A DNA stretch of 64,000 bases from Sceloporus undulatus. Its lineage: Eukaryota; Chordata; Lepidosauria; Squamata; Phrynosomatidae. The stretch covers positions 320,953,050 through 321,017,049 of the forward strand of contig NC_056522.1 in the NCBI RefSeq assembly GCF_019175285.1, given 5' to 3'. Of the stretch, positions 11,808-23,560 are shown piece by piece. The number at the start of each line of letters is the position of its first letter. Position 1 is the stretch's first letter. Position numbers and translations under genes: made by a program. The notes beneath the pieces are model-generated. The model saw nothing but the letters and a program-made list of their open reading frames with translations, made no database searches and was not told the DNA's origin.

Positions 11808-12776
11808 TTTATCATCATATATTCATCTCCTCACATTTTCCAGAGGGAATCATAGCTGGTTACAGAATTGAAATATTAATATTATTATACAATATAAAAT
11901 TAAAATTCTCATCTTTAAAAAGAAATCCCCCTTCCACAACCCCTGTTAAAGAATATTGCTTTCTAATTAGGAAAATTTTTATAATAGCTTAATTTATTCA
12001 AACAATGGGCTTCTCACACTACCCGCTTTGACCGAATCTTAGAGTTTTTACGGAGTGTTACAAATATCCCAAGGAAACATGCAGAAGCAGACTTTGTTTA
12101 TAATTAAATTAGTTTTTTCTAGTTTATATTTTTTGGAGGGGATACACACACATCACCACACAACATTCACCTCTTCGCTCAAGGCTAACAAGAAGAAAAG
12201 GTGGGAAAAATGGACAGAGGGACACTGGGCTTCTAACGGTGATTGGTCTCCTGGGAATCAATGTAGATGCAGCAACACAGGAGATGGGAAAAGGAAAGGG
12301 TTACAGAGTGTGGAACTACATCGGGACACAACTGAAAAGATGCCAGCCTGTTTCGATACCAGAACCAAGAACAAAGGAATGGCCAGGGCTTTTTATAGGG
12401 TTTTTCTGTCCTTAGCGGGGTTGTTTTCTACTTCAAAGTAAAACCAAATCTACACATTGGCTTGATCTATAGCAGCCTCTTCAATGGGAAAGGGTAATCA
12501 ATGCCAGAATAATGGGTGTCTGCATACACTTAGGCCAGAAATCTGTCTAAAGGTGGGGAGAGGATTCCTCCTGTTGGCGAATCCTACATGTGGCTTCACT
12601 GCCTTGTGGGCTGCTCGCTTTGCCCTTATGGAAGACTGTTTCCCATCATGCCTTTCGTATAGGGTCATGAGAAAGAAGCCTTCACACTATGTACGTTAAG
12701 GTCCTCTAGAGGCTTCTATATGTCAGCAATGCTATGGGTGGGGCATCCAATACTCCCTAATATACAGTCGGGCCCT
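10986..12776. other. No recognised gene
   Basis: Intergenic sequence with T homopolymers (11280-11293, 11520-11546) and a (TCA)n microsatellite (about 11776-11810). A half MITE remnant with ACTACAGTTCCCATAATTCA lies near 11410. Confidence 0.5.
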
Positions 12777-13023
12777 TCTCTCAGCCCTGGGAGAAGGTAC
12801 AGTCAGCCCTTCTTATCATGGATTTTTTTATACACGATTCAAGCATCCACGGTTCAAAATGTTCCAAAAAAGTAACATTTCAATATCAAACCTTGATTTT
12901 CCATTTTTCGTAGGGACCCATTTTGCTATGTCATTATAGTTAATGGGACTTGAGGAATCCACAGATTTTGTTATACACGGGGGATTTTGGAACCAACCCC
13001 AGCGTAAACAAGGTTACTGTACT
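12777..13023. mobile_element. Mariner/Tigger-type MITE
   Basis: Terminal inverted sequence TACAGTCAGCCCTTCTTATC at the left and GGTTACTGTA at the right. The interior reads ATCCACGGTTCAAAAT and AACCTTGATTTTCCATTT, the same family as 41345, 47899 and 49875. Palindromic outer parts and TA ends fit Tc1/mariner. Confidence 0.8.
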
Positions 13024-13810
13024 TTATATGTGGGGATTTTTAGGATGTTTTTCATAAAAAAATCCCACCTGGGTAACACTCCACCCCCCCCGGTATGGCT
13101 TCTCATTTCAATATCTGAATCCTACAGACAACAATGGGCCAATTACAATGAGCTTTCATGTTACAACAGCTTCATTGGCCTATTGTGTCCGTTTCTAGAC
13201 ATAATTCAAAGTAGTTCTCTACAGCTCCAAGAGACCTGGGACAAGGTTATATGAAAGACAGTACTGTATTTTGAGATGAACAAAATACCCCATGGATGTG
13301 TATATTTGGATGCTGTACTGAGTCCTATATACAAAAATACCCCTTTTTTCCAACCTCATTTTAATTTTTTAAAATTTACTAACTCAACTAGGTGGAATGC
13401 GACTCTTGTATAATTCAAATCCAGAATCACTGAGACATGGAAGGCACACTCTAAAATAAATTTCTATCTGGTCTACTCACATGAAAGATTTGCCATTATC
13501 TCATTTACTTAACAAAACAACAGCTGTCTTCATTATGAGACACCGCTGCTTCCCATTTATTAGGTGCTGCTCAAAAATTTCCTTTTGTTTTTCTTCTTGG
13601 ACTGGTATTTTTTGTGCAAGTCTGTGTACCATTTTTTGTTTGCCTCATTGAGCAAGACCTCCATTTGCCAAAGTAAGCATTATTTTCTCTAACAGATTCC
13701 TTATCACTGGTCTGTTAATAGAATTGATGGCCTTGAGGTTGGAAAACGCTCCTGTCTGAGTAATTCTACCTGAATTGCGGGGATACTTTTGATTGTGAGT
13801 TCCGGCATGG
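13024..13810. other. No recognised gene
   Basis: No coding or repeat family recognised. Confidence 0.5.
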
Positions 13811-13811
13811 C

Positions 13812-13862
13812 GGGGAGTTGGGCTGGATGGCCTTGTGGTCTCTTCCAACCTATGATTCTATG
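13812..13862 (+). mobile_element. CR1 LINE 3' terminus
   Basis: Reads GGGCTGGATGGCCTTGTGGT then TCTTCCAACCTATGATTCTA, the extreme 3' end of CR1 with its ATTCTATGA terminal motif. Confidence 0.85.
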
Positions 13863-14289
13863 AATTTCTGTTATGGTTGTGAATAACCACTCATGCTTAG
13901 GGGAGAGATTTGAACGCTGATTTTTCCTTTCAACTTCGGGCCCATTCATATACCTTTTAACCCGCTTCAAGAATCGATTCTTCATGTGAAGTTCATATTG
14001 CTCCCCGAAATCTCCCACAGGCAAATAAGAGACTTGCACCCCATTCCGCGGCAAATGCCCCTTAGGAGCGGGTTAAAAAACAGGGCAAATAGCGTTTTTC
14101 TTCGGGAAATCCGGGTTCTGCTGAATATGAACTTGCCCGCCATCATGATTCGGGTCAAGTGAGGGCGGATTTTAAGGTCGAGGGCGGGCAAAGGGCAGGG
14201 CATTTCCCTCCCATCTCCTGTGGTCTTTTTGCAAGCCGCTTCCCCCCCCTTTTTTTGGTGTGTTGTAATGACAGATCATGCGTATCCCG

Positions 14290-14900
14290 CGGCTCTTCCT
14301 TCGTCTCCCTGCCTTCCCCCTCTCTCCTATTTCCCCTCTGCTGCCCTCTGTGCTGGCTTGCCTCCTTTTTTCCTCATCCTCTTCCTCTTCGCCGCTCTTC
14401 GCTCATTCGCGTCTCCCTCTTTCCTCTGCCACGCAACCCTCGTGGGCTCTTTCTCCTTTTCCTCCTCTGACCTCCTTTCCTCCTGTCTTTTTCCTTTTCT
14501 TGTTCCTCTGTTCCCCTCTCCCTTCCTCCGCACCTGCAGTTGAGCAGAAGTAGAGGAGAGGAGGAGGAATTTACAGGAGGTGGGGGGGCTGGGAGAGACC
14601 CCCAGGCCAAGGACCCTTGGCCTCCAAGGCAGGCAGGCAGGTGAGCGTCTGCAGTGAGGGACAAGAAGTGTGTGTGGGTGTGTGTGTGTGTGTGGTGTGG
14701 GAAGGGAAAGAAGGAGGGAAGGGAAGAAGGAGGAAAAAGGGAGGGAAGGTGGGACAAGGGAAAGAAAAGGAAAGGAGGGAGAGAGGAAGGAGAACATGGA
14801 AAAGAGGGAGAGAGAAGGAAGGAGGGGGAGATAGCAAGTGAGAAAGGGATTGAAGGGCAAAACAGAGGGAAAAGAGAGGAGGGGACAAGGCAGAGGGGGA
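14290..14900. repeat. Pyrimidine-rich tract switching to purine-rich tract
   Basis: The plus strand is strongly C/T-biased from about 14290 to 14545 and strongly G/A-biased from about 14640 to 14900, separated by a short mixed segment and a (TG)n run near 14672-14694. All long open frames here on both strands are low-complexity Ser/Pro/Leu/Phe or Gly/Arg/Lys/Glu strings and are not credible proteins. A CpG-bearing segment precedes it (13900-14215). Confidence 0.85.
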
Positions 14901-14935
14901 GGGGTCTGGCTGCTTCTGCCAGGGCGTCTGGTGTC

Positions 14936-15043
14936 ATGTCCAACGGCTCCTATGCCATCAGCGCGCAGGAGGCAGGGATGCCCGGACCCTCTCCTCCTCT
15001 CCAGGAGGAACCTCCATTTGGAGCACCACACAAAAGCAAGTAA
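14936..15043 (+). CDS. Short open frame, doubtful first exon
   Basis: An ATG at 14936 opens a 35-codon frame starting MSNGSYAISAQEAGMPGPS and rich in Pro/Glu, unlike the low-complexity sequence before it. It ends in TAA at a sequence (AAAGCAA|GTAAAC) that could serve as a splice donor. A CCAAT motif (AGCCAATGG) lies downstream near 15429. I do not recognise the peptide. It may be chance. Confidence 0.2.
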   Translation: MSNGSYAISAQEAGMPGPSPPLQEEPPFGAPHKSK

Positions 15044-15529
15044 ACAACTCCCAGAAATTCCATAGCAAAGAGCCAGACAAAGAGTTAAAGCGGGGGGAAG
15101 CTCACAACCTGAAGGCACACAATACATGCACACACAGGAGGCAAAAGGGTGAAGTTGCAAAACAGGGGAATTGGGGTGACAAGAGGCACAAAGGTGACAG
15201 AGGCTACAGTGCCTGAGATTTCCCTTCCTTCCTCTTTCCTGGAATTATTTGTTTAAAATGCGAATGCTACGATGCCAATGTTCAAATGTTCCCTTTCAAT
15301 TTGGGAAATTGAGCTTGATAATTGATGCTTTGCTATACACAAGACACACCGGAGTGTTTTTAATGACAGCATCTGCGCACCTTGCCCGCCAGAAATTTTT
15401 AAAAAGGAGGGGGGACGCCCCATCCGCTAGCCAATGGCTGCAAGAAAAGTCACCTTTACGAAAGCCGAATAATTTGATTGACACAGAGACTCTTCCTTTT
15501 AAACCGGTTTAAAGAGCTGGAATGGCTTC

Positions 15530-16035
15530 CGGTGCTTATTATATATTATTATTATTATTATTCTTATTATTATTATTATTATTATTATTATCCTTTATTT
15601 ATAAGCCTGTAAATTACGCAGCGCTGTACATACAGTCTTTTTATTTAGACGGTTCCCTGCCCTCAGGCTTACAATCAAAAAGACACACACACAAAAAGAG
15701 AAGGAAGTAGTAGTGGGGAAGAGGATGAGGTCCAGCAGTTCCTCTCTCCTCCAAGGCCTGGACCAAGGCAGATGGGACTGGAGGGCAGGCTTGGCTTCAT
15801 AATGGATGGTTAATCTTCGTCCAGGTAGGCAAGCGACAATATGCAAGGCCTGGGAACGCTTCGGAACAGGACGGTCTTCAACTCCGTCTTGAAGCTGGTT
15901 AAAAGAGTGATGGCTCTTTGTTCGGGGGGGGGGGAGAAGGTTCCAGGAGTGAGGGGCAGCGAGTGAAAAGGGCCCCCGATTGAGGTATTATAGTGGGCAC
16001 TTGCTTCCGGAGGCATTGGGGGGGGGGGGGGGAAA
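15530..16035 (-). mobile_element. Retroelement 3' region with (ATT)n tail, unassigned family
   Basis: A run of ATT triplets (about 15537-15591) adjoins CCTTTATTTATAAGCC, GCAGCGCTGTACATACAG, GACGGTTCCCTGCCCTCAGG and CTTACAATC. This arrangement is common in vertebrate non-LTR elements or SINEs read from their 3' ends. G homopolymers follow at 15925 and 16018. A related tail piece (GTGTACAGCGCTG) occurs near 41170. Confidence 0.6.
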
Positions 16036-16209
16036 ACCAAATCTGCCCAGTTCCTTCCAGTGCAAAAGTGCCAGTGGGAATGGAGCCTGAATTTATCCTT
16101 TCCTTTTTTTAAAAAAAAGTTACCTCTTTGAAGTCAAATTGACTACAAGATATCAGATTTCCTTGGCAATTTCCCACTTGCATAGAAATGCTGAACACTG
16201 TGGTCCGAC

Positions 16210-16234
16210 NNNNNNNNNNNNNNNNNNNNNNNNN
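16210..16234. other. Assembly gap (25 N)
   Basis: Run of about 25 N. Confidence 1.
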
Positions 16235-17470
16235 GTCCACCAATTCCAACTGATTAAATAACACTTATCTTGCAATGAGGTGCCAAGTGTCACTGACGAT
16301 TAAGCCCATGATCACTCTCCTTCTGATCAGTCTCAAGACCAGGTATTCTAGGTCACCCTCATTTAGAATATCTAGACATCTCCCTGCCCTGCTTTTTTGT
16401 GACCAGAACATGACCATCTAGTTGAAGTAAGGAATTTAAAATCACATTGAATGCCTCCCTAATTTCATTTTATATCTCAAGATCAGTGAAAGCATTTCCC
16501 AGTGCTAAATTATTTTCAGAATTTTGCATTGTCATCCCTTCATGATTTCTACTTTGTTTTTCAGTGTACTTTGATGTACACAGCAATACCATTCCCAATC
16601 CCATTATGCCCTTCCTGTTGTTCAAAGAGTGTAAATAAGAGATGTTCATATCCCCCTGGTTATTTCCCTTCCACAAACTTTCCACTGAGCTCACTGCATC
16701 TAGATTTTTTGTTTAAAACCAAGTACTGTAGCTGACTCATCTTAGCTCTGATACGGAGTAGTTTCACAACAAGCATCCACCACCACCACCACCACCACCC
16801 CAGGAGAGCAGTATGATTCTGGTCAGAGTCCACTCTTGCACAACTCGACACACCCTTCCCTTCTAGCATGTCCCAAGGGGCAAATTGGCAAACAAGTGGC
16901 TAGTTATGCAATACTGATCAGAGGACCACAACACACACATTTGTCTTTCCCAGTGTAAAAACCAGCAGCAAATTGAATAGACGCCATGAGCAGAATATAA
17001 CAGTATTATACTCACTGCATAACCAAACTTCTTCTGGAATTGATCAACAACAACATATTCAATTTCATCCCTCTGGTCTTCTGCAATTTAAAAAATACAC
17101 ACTAAAAATCCTATTTAGCTCTGAATACAAGAAACCTCATCAAGCATGGAGGTGATGGGAGCTGCAGTCCCATACATTTGTATGGAGCCAGGTTGAGGAA
17201 AGTTCTAAAATATACTTTCAAATATACACTGTAACTCCCCCTTTACAGCAGGGACATTCAGCGATACTTTCCAAATAAATGAAGCTATGAAACTTGTCAA
17301 AATATCAAAAGAAATGCTCCTTAAAAACATTTGGTTACACTACCTCTTAAAAGCAGGGTAACAACTGCATGTCTGAGAGACAGATAGTTGTTGGACTCTG
17401 ATTAGTCATGACACAAATGCAACTGAAATACAGTATAGTTGAAACACTTCTTAGTAACTGGCTAGAATTA
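16235..17470. other. No recognised gene
   Basis: Only a short (CCA)n run at 16775-16799 stands out. Confidence 0.5.
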
Positions 17471-17643
17471 CAGCAGGCCCTGTTTTCGCGGGGGATCCGT
17501 CCTGGACCAAAGCATAGGCTTGAATGGGGCATGTGCAGGGCGTGTGCCGTGGGAACACATCCCATTGAAAATAACAGAGGCTGCCCCTCCGTGAATATTC
17601 AAGACCACAGACCTCAAGTCCACGAGAAAGGAGGAGTGACTGT
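17471..17643. mobile_element. Mariner-type MITE
   Basis: Left end ACAGCAGGCCCTGTTTTCGC followed by GGGGGATCCGTCC; right end GGAGGAGTGACTGTA. The layout is that of a compact non-autonomous DNA transposon with diverged terminal inverted repeats. Confidence 0.65.
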
Positions 17644-18334
17644 ATTTGAACAGAATGGTGTTAAAAGAGTGATAAGTTTCCAGATCATAAATAATATAAT
17701 ATATCATTTACCCTGATTACTATGCATTTTATAAGTAAATAAGCATCAAACCTTACTTTTTGTAAAATAAATAAATAAAAGTACAAGCTTCCTGAGACTT
17801 TCCAAAGGATCGTCAAAATGCTCTACTTCTCCTCCCACAGCTCTACACTAGGCAAAAAGGAGAAATTCTCCTTCCTCTGAGGCCCACTCATTTCTGTGCT
17901 GGCTACAGAGGGAGCAAGCCCTCCATCCCTCTTCCATCAACCATTTGAGTCACACACATATGATCTCTTGTTGCCTGTAACTACTAGGTAATTGCTTTAA
18001 ATAGAAAGCTATTATAATTTTGAGCTAAATCCTTATAGGTTTTCTTGCCCCGGGAAGGGAGGAAATTTTTATTATGTTTGTTTTCCAATTGTTATAGCAG
18101 CACTGCTCACAAATATTCAGTTTTGCACTAGAAACTTCATATATATTTCTAAAAAAAAATTTTTTTTTTAATAGTAAGGTTGATCATTCTTTTCATCTGG
18201 CAGCCTAGTAAACTCCTCAGTTGCTCAGTTACTACATGGCATCTTGTTACTTTAATCACAATTTAAAATCATCTAATTTTAATTTTTACTTGTTTTCTTC
18301 ATTAATATATATATATATATATATATATATGCGC
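17644..18334. other. No recognised gene
   Basis: Ordinary AT-rich sequence ending in a (TA)n microsatellite at about 18304-18331. Confidence 0.5.
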
Positions 18335-18600
18335 TACCTTTCCCCCAGGACTGGACCCAGGGTGGGTTCCACAACACATTAAAAATGTTTACAAGTACAA
18401 GACAAACTTAAAAAAACCACCACATTAAAACACCATAAAACTGGTTGAAGAAACATACAAAACTTAAAAACAGATAAAACATACATCTACATTAAAAAAC
18501 CTTCCCTGCTTTAAGCATTGAAAAGCTTGCTTAAACAAGTATGTTTTTGCCTGCTGGCAAAAAGAAAGCAACAAGGGGGTCAGCCTACCCTTTAATGTAG
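18335..18600 (-). mobile_element. L2 LINE 3' end fragment
   Basis: Reverse orientation of an L2 3' region: GCGCTACCTTTCCCCCAGGA, an A-rich stretch of repeated ATTAAAAA, and a piece encoding the end of the ORF (AAGTATGTTTTTGCCTGCTG). Compare 28345-28975. Confidence 0.6.
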
Positions 18601-18602
18601 AG

Positions 18603-18838
18603 GAGGGGTTCCCAACCCTTTTTGACTTGTGGAGCCCTTATTTCTATGGTGGAGCCTTAAGAGGCCTATTCTATGTCTTACAAGTTAATGGTGTTTAGGA
18701 GTATATATACAAATATATTCTTGTTCTTTAATTTCATTAAATTTTTATTTCTTTCATTTTCCTGCAGCGGCCATGGAGCACCTGGTGCATGTGGAGCCCT
18801 AAGGGCTCCTTGGAGCACATGTTGGGAACTCCTGTTCT
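18603..18838. mobile_element. hAT-type non-autonomous element
   Basis: Ends GGGGTTCCCAACCC and ATGTTGGGAACTCCTG are inverted repeats. The interior carries GGAGCC motifs on both arms. The size (about 236 bp) fits a MITE. Confidence 0.75.
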
Positions 18839-19430
18839 AGAGTAATCACATACTGGACTGCTCTGTTAATTCTTTTTCAATGTTGGGGGAAGCATGTGCA
18901 AGATACCCTTCACCTACACACTGTAATGCCATTGTCTCAAGCACTGCTGTTTCCAGTAACAGGTTTGCACTATCCAAAAGTATTCCCACTCACCAAAAGT
19001 GAAGCACCTGGTTTAGCTTTTTTGCCTTAATCACTGCAGCCCCGCATGCAGCAGTGCATATTGTTCCAGAGGATTTCTACAGCTTTAATCATGAGTAACT
19101 TATTCAGGGGCCATGTAGATTAAAACCTGGTACTCTGCTTTGCTTAAGTGGAAGTGTTTTCTCCAACCTAGGACAAGTCCACCACTGGACACAACCTGCT
19201 CTGTAGTGATGTTGTACTACCAAATTCAACACTTGAAATTCTTTATTACGGTCAAAGACCAGCATCAATATAAAATATAACATAGAAAAATAAAATAATA
19301 AACATAAAAAGATTGCTTGGGATAAAAATCTGCCAACTAGAAATGTAAATAATTCATTTCCGTTACATTTAAGATAGCTTCATTTAAAATGAAATAATAA
19401 ATAAAATAAAAATAACCGTTTGGGCTTCAC
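18839..19430. other. No recognised gene
   Basis: Nothing recognised. The last 130 bases before the gap are AT-rich. Confidence 0.5.
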
Positions 19431-19490
19431 NNNNNNNNNNNNNNNNNNNNNNNNNNNNNNNNNNNNNNNNNNNNNNNNNNNNNNNNNNNN
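19431..19490. other. Assembly gap (60 N)
   Basis: Run of 60 N directly before duplicated copy B. Confidence 1.
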
Positions 19491-20269
19491 ACTGTCATTC
19501 ATAGAAGATGTAATTTTATTTAAATTCCTTTGTTATTCGTAATAAAAAATAAAATTAAAAAAAATAAAGTGCAACCTCAAATGCATAACAACTTAATTTC
19601 CTGGCACTTTGAAGAATATGACTGTTGTTCAAAATCTGAAGTGACAGTTCTGACAGAGGTCAAATATTAAGCAGTAGCTCTTTGGTTTCCTGCAATACTG
19701 ACTGTTCCACAATATTGCACAAACTGAGAAACAAGACTTGAAAGATGAGGAGGGGTAGTTGGATACTTCCTCACCACACCCACATTCAGACATTTCAATA
19801 AAAGGAATAGGATAACAGAAAAGTCTGCACCAATTACCTAAAAAGTATGTCTTTCCCAAGACTCATACACAGTTGGTTAGAGGAGACAACCAGGCTGTTA
19901 ATCCTCTCAGGAGGGGTGAAATCAATCCTCTGTTTGTTAAAAATTGGTGTTTCCTTTTCCAGGCGAGCATTCACATACCCTTAAGGAAACAAAAGGAAAA
20001 TTACTAGTTTAAAAAATAAATTCAAACATAAAAGAATCCAAAGTTCAAACTCTAGCTCTGAAAATAGATGATAAAGACAAACAACAACTGAAGACCATCA
20101 TAACTTTATGTCCTGTTACTTGGCATCTCCTCTGACATTTCTGGTTTTTATTAGAAGTGTAGGAATTTACCTTAAAACAGGTGAGATTGTTTATCTAGCC
20201 CAGATTAATTGTACATCTAGCCCCCCTAGAGGACCTGAATGTATGGAGCAGATTTGCACCTTGTCTGAA

Positions 20270-20890
20270 AACTAATTCACAGCCAATGGAGTCATTTTAA
20301 ATATTGGGGTAATATGATCCCTCCTAGATGTACCATTAACCAATATGGCTGCTAAATTTTGAACTAATTCAGGTTTCCAAACATGGTATAGATGTACAGC
20401 ACAATGCAGAAGTTTAGCTTTAAGATTACAAGCACATACACTACCATCTTTAAGTCTTCCAGCTCTAGGAAGAGACATAGCTGGACTAACAGCTGAAGCA
20501 GATACAAGCATTCCTGGCCGTCATAGCTATAGAAGCTGTCATTTGAAGTAATGTAGCCAGAAGCACTCCCAGACTGTGAAAACTGTCTTTCAGGGGGAGT
20601 GTAACCTCACGCACAATTGGTTGACACACCTCCAAACCCAGGTTAGGATCCTCAACAATAAGCACCTCCATCTTGTCTGTATTCAACTTCAGTTTGTTTT
20701 TCTTCATCCAATCCATTACCTGCTCCAGGCAGTCATCCAAAGGAGACACACTATCCTTAGCTGACATTGTTTTTGATAGATACATATATATTTGGGTGTT
20801 ATCAGTATAATGATAGCACTCCGCCCCAGGCCTCCAGATGATCTCTCCCAGCGATTTCATGTAGATGTTGAACAGCACTGGGGATAGAAT
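20270..20890 (-). mobile_element. L2-clade LINE reverse-transcriptase fragment
   Basis: A minus-strand frame of 130 codons (20486-20878) begins LFNIYMKSLGEII and contains a YTDNTQIYMYL block in the position of the RT active-site YADD. Then come KKNKLKLNTDKMEVL and a DSFHSLGVLL block, all landmarks of L2 RT. The catalytic Ala-Asp-Asp has become Thr-Asp-Asn, so the copy is dead. Confidence 0.85.
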
Positions 20891-21420
20891 GACATCTTGT
20901 GATATACCAGTAATGAGATATTATTGGAGGTCTTTTACTAGACAGATCAACAGTCTTCCAAAGTGTGGGATAATGAAGGATAAATTATGTGAAGCATTTT
21001 GCTATGCCTTTTCGGGGCAAATATGTCTCTTTCCAGGATCACAGAGAAAACTCAATTTGTAATTAAAATGGAAAACAATGCAACATCCTTGATGTAGAAC
21101 AAATCACAAAGTTTGGTCTTTAGAGAATATATGAGTTGTCATTATTAGGCACAGACAACTTATAATATCAGAATTTTAAAACCTCATTAGTCCTTCACAG
21201 GTACCAATTTTCTTGTATAGCTTTAAAACCGGGCAAGTCTTTTTTTCTTCTAAGCAGAACAACAAGCCTGGGAACATCTTCATTGGCAACACGCACCCAA
21301 AAAAAACTGATAAAGATTACAGCAAAGATGCTCAGTACTTCACTATTTGAAAACTGTGCTACTCTGCTTGGCTCATGGCTCCCTTACCATCTTCTGGGAT
21401 GAGAAGAATTACATTATAAA

Positions 21421-21546
21421 TCAGTGGTTTCCAAACTTTGATCCTCCAGATGTTTTGGACTTCAACTCCCAGAAGCCCCAGTCAGTTTGGAATTCTGGTA
21501 ACTGAAGCCCAAAATATCTGGAAGACTAAAGTTTGGGGACCACTGC
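21421..21546. mobile_element. Palindromic hAT-type MITE
   Basis: CAGTGGTTTCCAAACTTTGA at the left and AAGTTTGGGGACCACTG at the right are inverted repeats, with CCAGATGTTTTGGACTTCAA mirrored in the second arm. Confidence 0.8.
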
Positions 21547-21779
21547 TATACAGCTTGGGTTCAGGATATCTAAAGGACCATAGCTCTTTTTATGGGACAG
21601 ATATGGTGGGACAGAAATGGGTCTAGGATATTCTTTCTGTCCCACCATATTCTCAGGCTTGATGGGAACAAGAGAAAGCCTTCTTGGGAGTTCCTCCCAG
21701 TCTTTGGAATTCTCTTCCTAGATAGGCCAGGATAGCTCCCTCCATCCTCTCCTTCCATTGACGACTGACAACATTATTG

Positions 21780-22190
21780 TGTCACCAAGCATTTAGAAAC
21801 TGAATGGGATGAGCTTTTAATGATGTGCTGTGTATAGTTTTGTGGTTTGCACCATCTTTTAATTAATTAATTATATTTTTCATGTTTAATGTTTTAACTT
21901 TATGAATTGTTTAACTGCTTTTATATTTATACTTTTATCAAAGTTTTGTGCAGTTTTTAATCTGTAGCGTTTTTCCCTATGTTGTTAGCTGCCTTGAGTG
22001 ATCCATTCCTTCTCATGATGTGTCCAAAGTATTCCAGCTTAAGTTTTGAAACACGTTGAATTGAAACACATTGAACTGCCTTTCTTTTTATTGAAATGTG
22101 AAACACATTTGAAACTGCCTTTCTTTTTTTAAGTCTCTTTGGGAGAAAGGCAGGATATAAATTAATAAAACAACAGCACAGTATTAACAC
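21780..22190 (+). mobile_element. L2-type 3' tail carrying an inverted RTE piece
   Basis: Plus-strand L2-like tail (GTTAGCTGCCTTGAGTG ... GGGAGAAAGGCAGGATATAA). It is split by about 100 bp whose reverse complement (AAGCTGGAATACTTTGGACA, then CATCATGAGAAGGAATGGAT) is the RTE 3' sequence found in direct orientation at 22362-22405. Confidence 0.65.
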
Positions 22191-22349
22191 TACACTGGGA
22201 CTATAAAGGTTTAGCCTCAATGAGACTACCAGAGCATTACTTCTTAACAGCAACTTTGGCACCAGAATTAGAAAAAACCATTGAAAACAGAAGAAATAGG
22301 TTCCTACACATAAAAAAAAAAGGCAGTTCAAGTTTGTTTCAATCAACGT

Positions 22350-22610
22350 GTTTCAAAACTTAAGCTGGCATACTTTGGACACATCATGAGAAGGAATGGA
22401 TCACTGGAAAAAAAATAGTAATGCTAGGAAAGGTGTTGCGAAGTAGAAAGAGAGGCGGATTGCTAGATGGAGGGACTCTAATAAAGAGATCACAAGGATG
22501 AGTTTGCAGGAACTGGGAGAACAGGGAGCCTTGGAGGTGTCTCATCAGCAGGGTCGCCCTGGGTCAAGACTGGAGGGGAAGGCAGTTAACAACAACAACA
22601 ACAACAAAGA
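22350..22610 (+). mobile_element. RTE/BovB-like LINE 3' end
   Basis: Reads TACTTTGGACACATCATGAG (YFGHIM), AGGAATGGATCACTGG, AGAAAGAGAGGCGGATTGCT, and ends in AACAACAACAACAACAACAA. It shares the family of 52500-53270 and 29175-29275. Confidence 0.8.
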
Positions 22611-23067
22611 TGTGCCCACAGGAGAGGTGGGGAACTATGGCCTTCCAGAAACTCTTTGGACTTGGACTTGGGTTATTGCAGATCTTCTGATATTAATCTT
22701 TCAGGCAAGGCTGCTGCTAATGCTGCTGCATAAGGATCTGCACTCAGAGACTGAGCTTCGCATTGCTATGTAGAACTGTTATATAGAATGAAAAGTGTAG
22801 AGAGAAACATCCTCCCTTTTATAATATTACTAAGCTCTCATCCTCTCACTGATATTGACTGACATTATGTTCACCAATGAGCCAAGCAGGGGTGGGCAAC
22901 TGAGGCCCTTTAGGTCTTTTTCCACTGCTGCTCCCATCATCCCTCATCACTGTCTATCTTGGCCAGGACAGGCAAGACAGACAATGCTAATCCCTGGCTA
23001 GGATTCCTCCTATGTTTCCCTATGGGCAAGTGGAGGAGGCTGGAGCAGGGACCCTCCTTCTTCTCAC

Positions 23068-23158
23068 CCGTGTGGGGGATGCCCAGGCTGGCGCGGCTCT
23101 GCTGCGACGAGGCCGAGTGGGAGAGCGAGTCCACGTACTGGTCCAGAATGGAGGCCAT
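23068..23158 (-). CDS. VPS18: VPS18 first coding exon (CORVET/HOPS core subunit)
   Basis: VPS18 is a core subunit shared by the CORVET and HOPS complexes, which tether endosomes and lysosomes; its C-terminal RING finger is not in this window. The minus strand gives ATG and 30 codons beginning MASILDQYVDSLSHSA and ending SLGIPHT, then one base of a Gly codon and a good donor (G|GTGAGAAG). Human VPS18 starts MASILDEYENSLSRSA and reaches GIPHSG at the same distance, so start, length and splice phase agree. The remaining exons would lie at lower coordinates, but I see none between here and base 1, apart from the damaged repeat of this same exon at 6.8 kb. A promoter-like stretch with two ETS motifs lies just upstream. 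Confidence 0.88.
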
Positions 23159-23300
23159 GCTGGGGCCCCGACCCTCCTCAAAACACACTCACAGCTGCCC
23201 TCTTCCGCTCTGCAGAGGCCTCTCAGCTGACAAGCAGCACCAGGGAGAGGCACTTCCTGTTTCCGGTTCTATATTTTGACCATAGAGAGGGTTCCTATCT
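23159..23300 (-). promoter_or_regulatory. VPS18 5' UTR and promoter region with paired ETS sites
   Basis: Upstream of the VPS18 start (reading minus) is a GC-rich leader, then two GGAA-type ETS motifs, CAGGAAGTG and ACCGGAAAC, about 10 bp apart (plus 23251-23270). There is no TATA box near. Paired ETS sites without TATA are usual for housekeeping promoters. A palindromic MITE begins about 40 bp further out. Confidence 0.5.
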
Positions 23301-23337
23301 AGGCCCGCAGGAGTAAGCCTCACTGCTTTAAGTGTCT

Positions 23338-23560
23338 AGGCTGAAGGCTGTAGAATTCTGGGAGTTGGGGTTTGTTGTGGGGCTCTGGGCCCACAACAAA
23401 CTCCAACTCCCAGAATTCCATAGCCTTCAGCCAAGACACTTAAATCAGTGCCAAACTGGGTTATTTCTCCAGTGTGGATGCAGCCTCTCTGACAGAAAAG
23501 GCTTAATGTCTCACCAAACTACAGTTCCCAGAGTTCCACATACACAGGCATAAGCTAGAT
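23338..23560. mobile_element. Palindromic hAT-type MITE next to the VPS18 promoter
   Basis: Arms GGCTGAAGGCTGTAGAATTC and GAATTCCATAGCCTTCAGCC are near-perfect inverted repeats around GGGCTCTGGGCCC. The outer part reads AGTGTGGATGCAGCCTCTC. Confidence 0.8.

Noticed and set aside
14327-15160. 277-codon minus-strand open frame
   Set aside because: Low-complexity composition from the pyrimidine/purine tracts; overlapping frames are open on both strands.
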